In this document: positions 3,758 through 5,035 of the stretch, one piece after another
Layout of the letters: the number at the start of each line of letters is the position of its first letter
How positions within the stretch are numbered: position 1 is the stretch's first letter
Source of the DNA: Syntrophorhabdus sp.
Lineage (GTDB): Bacteria; Desulfobacterota; BSN033; UBA1163
Length of the DNA stretch: 5,035 nucleotides
Reading direction: 5' to 3'
Assembly: GCA_020724025.1 (NCBI GenBank)
Contig: DYHU01000050.1
Coordinates: 12,486 to 17,520, forward strand
Notes under the pieces: generated by a model
The model's input: only the letters and a program-made list of their open reading frames with translations
Databases searched by the model: none
What the model was told of the DNA's origin: nothing
Position numbers and translations under genes: made by a program

Positions 3758-5035
3758 TCAATAAAGATGCTCCCCTCTTTCGATGAAAATTCTGAATCCT
3801 TCCTTATCTAAAGAGGCTTCGGCAATTCGCTTCAACCCATTCTTTAAAGACTCGGTCTCAGTGGCAACGGAAATCCTCAGGTAGTGGAGATGTTCAGCGC
3901 CAATACGACCAAAGGATTTACGATCCATGGTCGCAACCTGATATTTGAACAGGAGGAACATCTGGAAGAGGGTTGAGGGGCTTGTCTTCATTTTTATTGC
4001 AGGCGGAAGACTTTGATATGCATCGATGATTCCCAGATCCCTGCAAACGACAGAAATGTTCGGGAAAACATAGAATGCCCCTTTCGGCTTCTGGCAGGTA
4101 ATCCCTTGGATACTATTCAAACCATTCACGACCAAATCCCTCCTCGCTTGAAAAGTCTCGACCATATTGTGAATGGCATTATATCGAAGAGGAGATTCAA
4201 GGGCGATACGGGCGCCCTCCTGGTTGTATGGAGGGATGCAGGAAAAATAGTTGATATTCAGGTTCTTGAATATCTCCGCCTCTTCTACCGTAGGGAAGAG
4301 GGCCCAGCCGATTCGACCCCCTGTCCAAGAGTAACTCTTCGAGGCCCCGCTGACCAAGACTGTGATCTTCTCCATTCCAGGAAATGAAATGATACTACGG
4401 TGTTTGTTCCCATCAAAAAGAATATTCTCATATACCTCATCCGAGTAAATACGAATGTTTGCAGAACACCTCTTCCGAATCACATCCCCAATCTCCTTAA
4501 GCTGCTCCTGAGAAGCCACGCCCCCAGTAGGATTCGACGGAAAATTGAGAAAGATCAACTTGGTCTTCTTGGAAAGAACAGAAGCCATATCCTCTCCAGT
4601 AAGGGAAAAACCCCTCTCCTCTTTCAAATGAACTGGAACAGGCTGAGCCCCAATATAATTGATAAAGGATTCATAGATGGGAAACCCTGGACTAGGATAG
4701 ACAATCTCATCTCCAGGATCACAATAGGTCTGCTGACTTAAACCAATGGGAGGTTTAGCTCCCGGAAACACCACAACCCGTTCAGGTGTTGCCTGAATCC
4801 CCCGACTTTCGCTCAGCTGTTTTGCAATCGCCTTACGCAGTGGTAGGATTCCCTGAGGATCACAATAATGTGTATTATCCAGATCGAGCTGCCTTTTAAC
4901 CTCCTCCTTGATAAACCCAGGAACAGGAAAATCCGGCTCACCTAAATTACACTTGATCACCTTCTTCCCCTGCTCCTCGATACTCTTGATATAAGGCCCG
5001 ATTTTAAACGCGTTCTCCGTATCAATGAGTCCAAT
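3758..5035 (-). CDS. PLP-dependent class I/II aminotransferase (aspartate aminotransferase family); 5' end cut by window edge
   Basis: The frame is open to the right edge, giving 425 visible residues. The first are IGLIDTENAFKIGPYIKSIE, a typical N-terminal segment of this family. The GTG at 4960 is therefore internal, and the true start lies probably 5-20 codons outside. Fold-type I landmarks (edge numbering) are NLGEPDFP at about 29-36; CDPGDEIVYPSPGFPIYES at about 105-123; PSNPTGG with Asn168; YSDEVYENI with Asp199 and Tyr202, which contact the PLP ring; the Schiff-base Lys233 in SGASKSYSWTGGRIG, with Arg241 binding the phosphate; and Arg387 in LRISVAT, which binds the substrate alpha-carboxylate. 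It transfers an amino group between an amino acid and a 2-oxoacid in the cytosol. The acceptor is not readable from sequence. Its partner, the GyaR-like gene, hints at glyoxylate, pyruvate or hydroxypyruvate. It ends with TGA at 3760-3758 and is probably in an operon with gyaR. Confidence 0.93.
   Translation of the reverse strand: MGLIDTENAFKIGPYIKSIEEQGKKVIKCNLGEPDFPVPGFIKEEVKRQLDLDNTHYCDPQGILPLRKAIAKQLSESRGIQATPERVVVFPGAKPPIGLSQQTYCDPGDEIVYPSPGFPIYESFINYIGAQPVPVHLKEERGFSLTGEDMASVLSKKTKLIFLNFPSNPTGGVASQEQLKEIGDVIRKRCSANIRIYSDEVYENILFDGNKHRSIISFPGMEKITVLVSGASKSYSWTGGRIGWALFPTVEEAEIFKNLNINYFSCIPPYNQEGARIALESPLRYNAIHNMVETFQARRDLVVNGLNSIQGITCQKPKGAFYVFPNISVVCRDLGIIDAYQSLPPAIKMKTSPSTLFQMFLLFKYQVATMDRKSFGRIGAEHLHYLRISVATETESLKNGLKRIAEASLDKEGFRIFIERGEHLY

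Noticed and set aside
4958..4960. GTG as the start codon of the aminotransferase
   Set aside because: The frame stays open for 25 codons to the edge and those codons encode ENAFKIGPYIKSIE, a recognisable family N-terminus, so this GTG is internal valine.
1..5035. CRISPR arrays, tRNA or rRNA genes, insertion sequences, phage or defence genes
   Set aside because: I found no regularly spaced direct repeats, no tRNA- or rRNA-like sequence, and no transposase, integrase or defence-gene motifs.

Overview
All recognisable genes in this window lie on the minus strand, so transcription runs from the right edge to the left. The content is ordinary central amino-acid metabolism: glycine, serine and glyoxylate. 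Base composition is moderate. The split P-protein of the glycine cleavage system and the poly-purine/poly-pyrimidine intergenic hairpins suggest an anaerobic or facultative bacterium, perhaps Desulfobacterota (former Deltaproteobacteria) or a neighbouring uncultured phylum. That placement is a low-confidence impression; no marker gene is present.

Layout, read right to left on the minus strand. (1) 5035-3758: a class I/II PLP-dependent aminotransferase of the aspartate aminotransferase fold, cut by the right window edge. (2) 3739-2765: a complete D-2-hydroxyacid dehydrogenase of the glyoxylate/hydroxypyruvate reductase (GyaR) type, 17 bases after the aminotransferase stop codon and probably in one operon with it. 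(3) 2773-2745: a sigma70-type promoter whose -35 box is the last two sense codons of gyaR. (4) 2738-2464: a tandem glycine riboswitch, with two aptamers followed by a strong intrinsic terminator. (5) 2449-2033: a small ParB/sulfiredoxin-fold protein resembling the free serine kinase SerK. (6) 2032-1709: a 324-base gap with GC-rich hairpins, two opposed G-quadruplex motifs, a terminator-like hairpin and AT-rich degenerate repeats. (7) 1708-1322: gcvH, the lipoyl carrier protein. (8) 1322-1: gcvPA, the N-terminal half of split glycine decarboxylase, overlapping gcvH by one base and running off the left edge a few codons before its expected end. gcvPB probably follows outside the window.

How the genes may work together (inference): GcvPA/GcvPB and GcvH decarboxylate glycine, or run in reverse to make it. 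The GyaR-like enzyme and the aminotransferase interconvert glyoxylate, hydroxypyruvate and their amino- and hydroxy-acid partners. The SerK-like protein would phosphorylate serine, which is made from glycine by serine hydroxymethyltransferase, to O-phosphoserine. The most notable point is that the gene directly under the glycine riboswitch is this serine-kinase-like protein and not gcvT. A repeat-rich spacer with a possible terminator separates it from gcvH-gcvPA.
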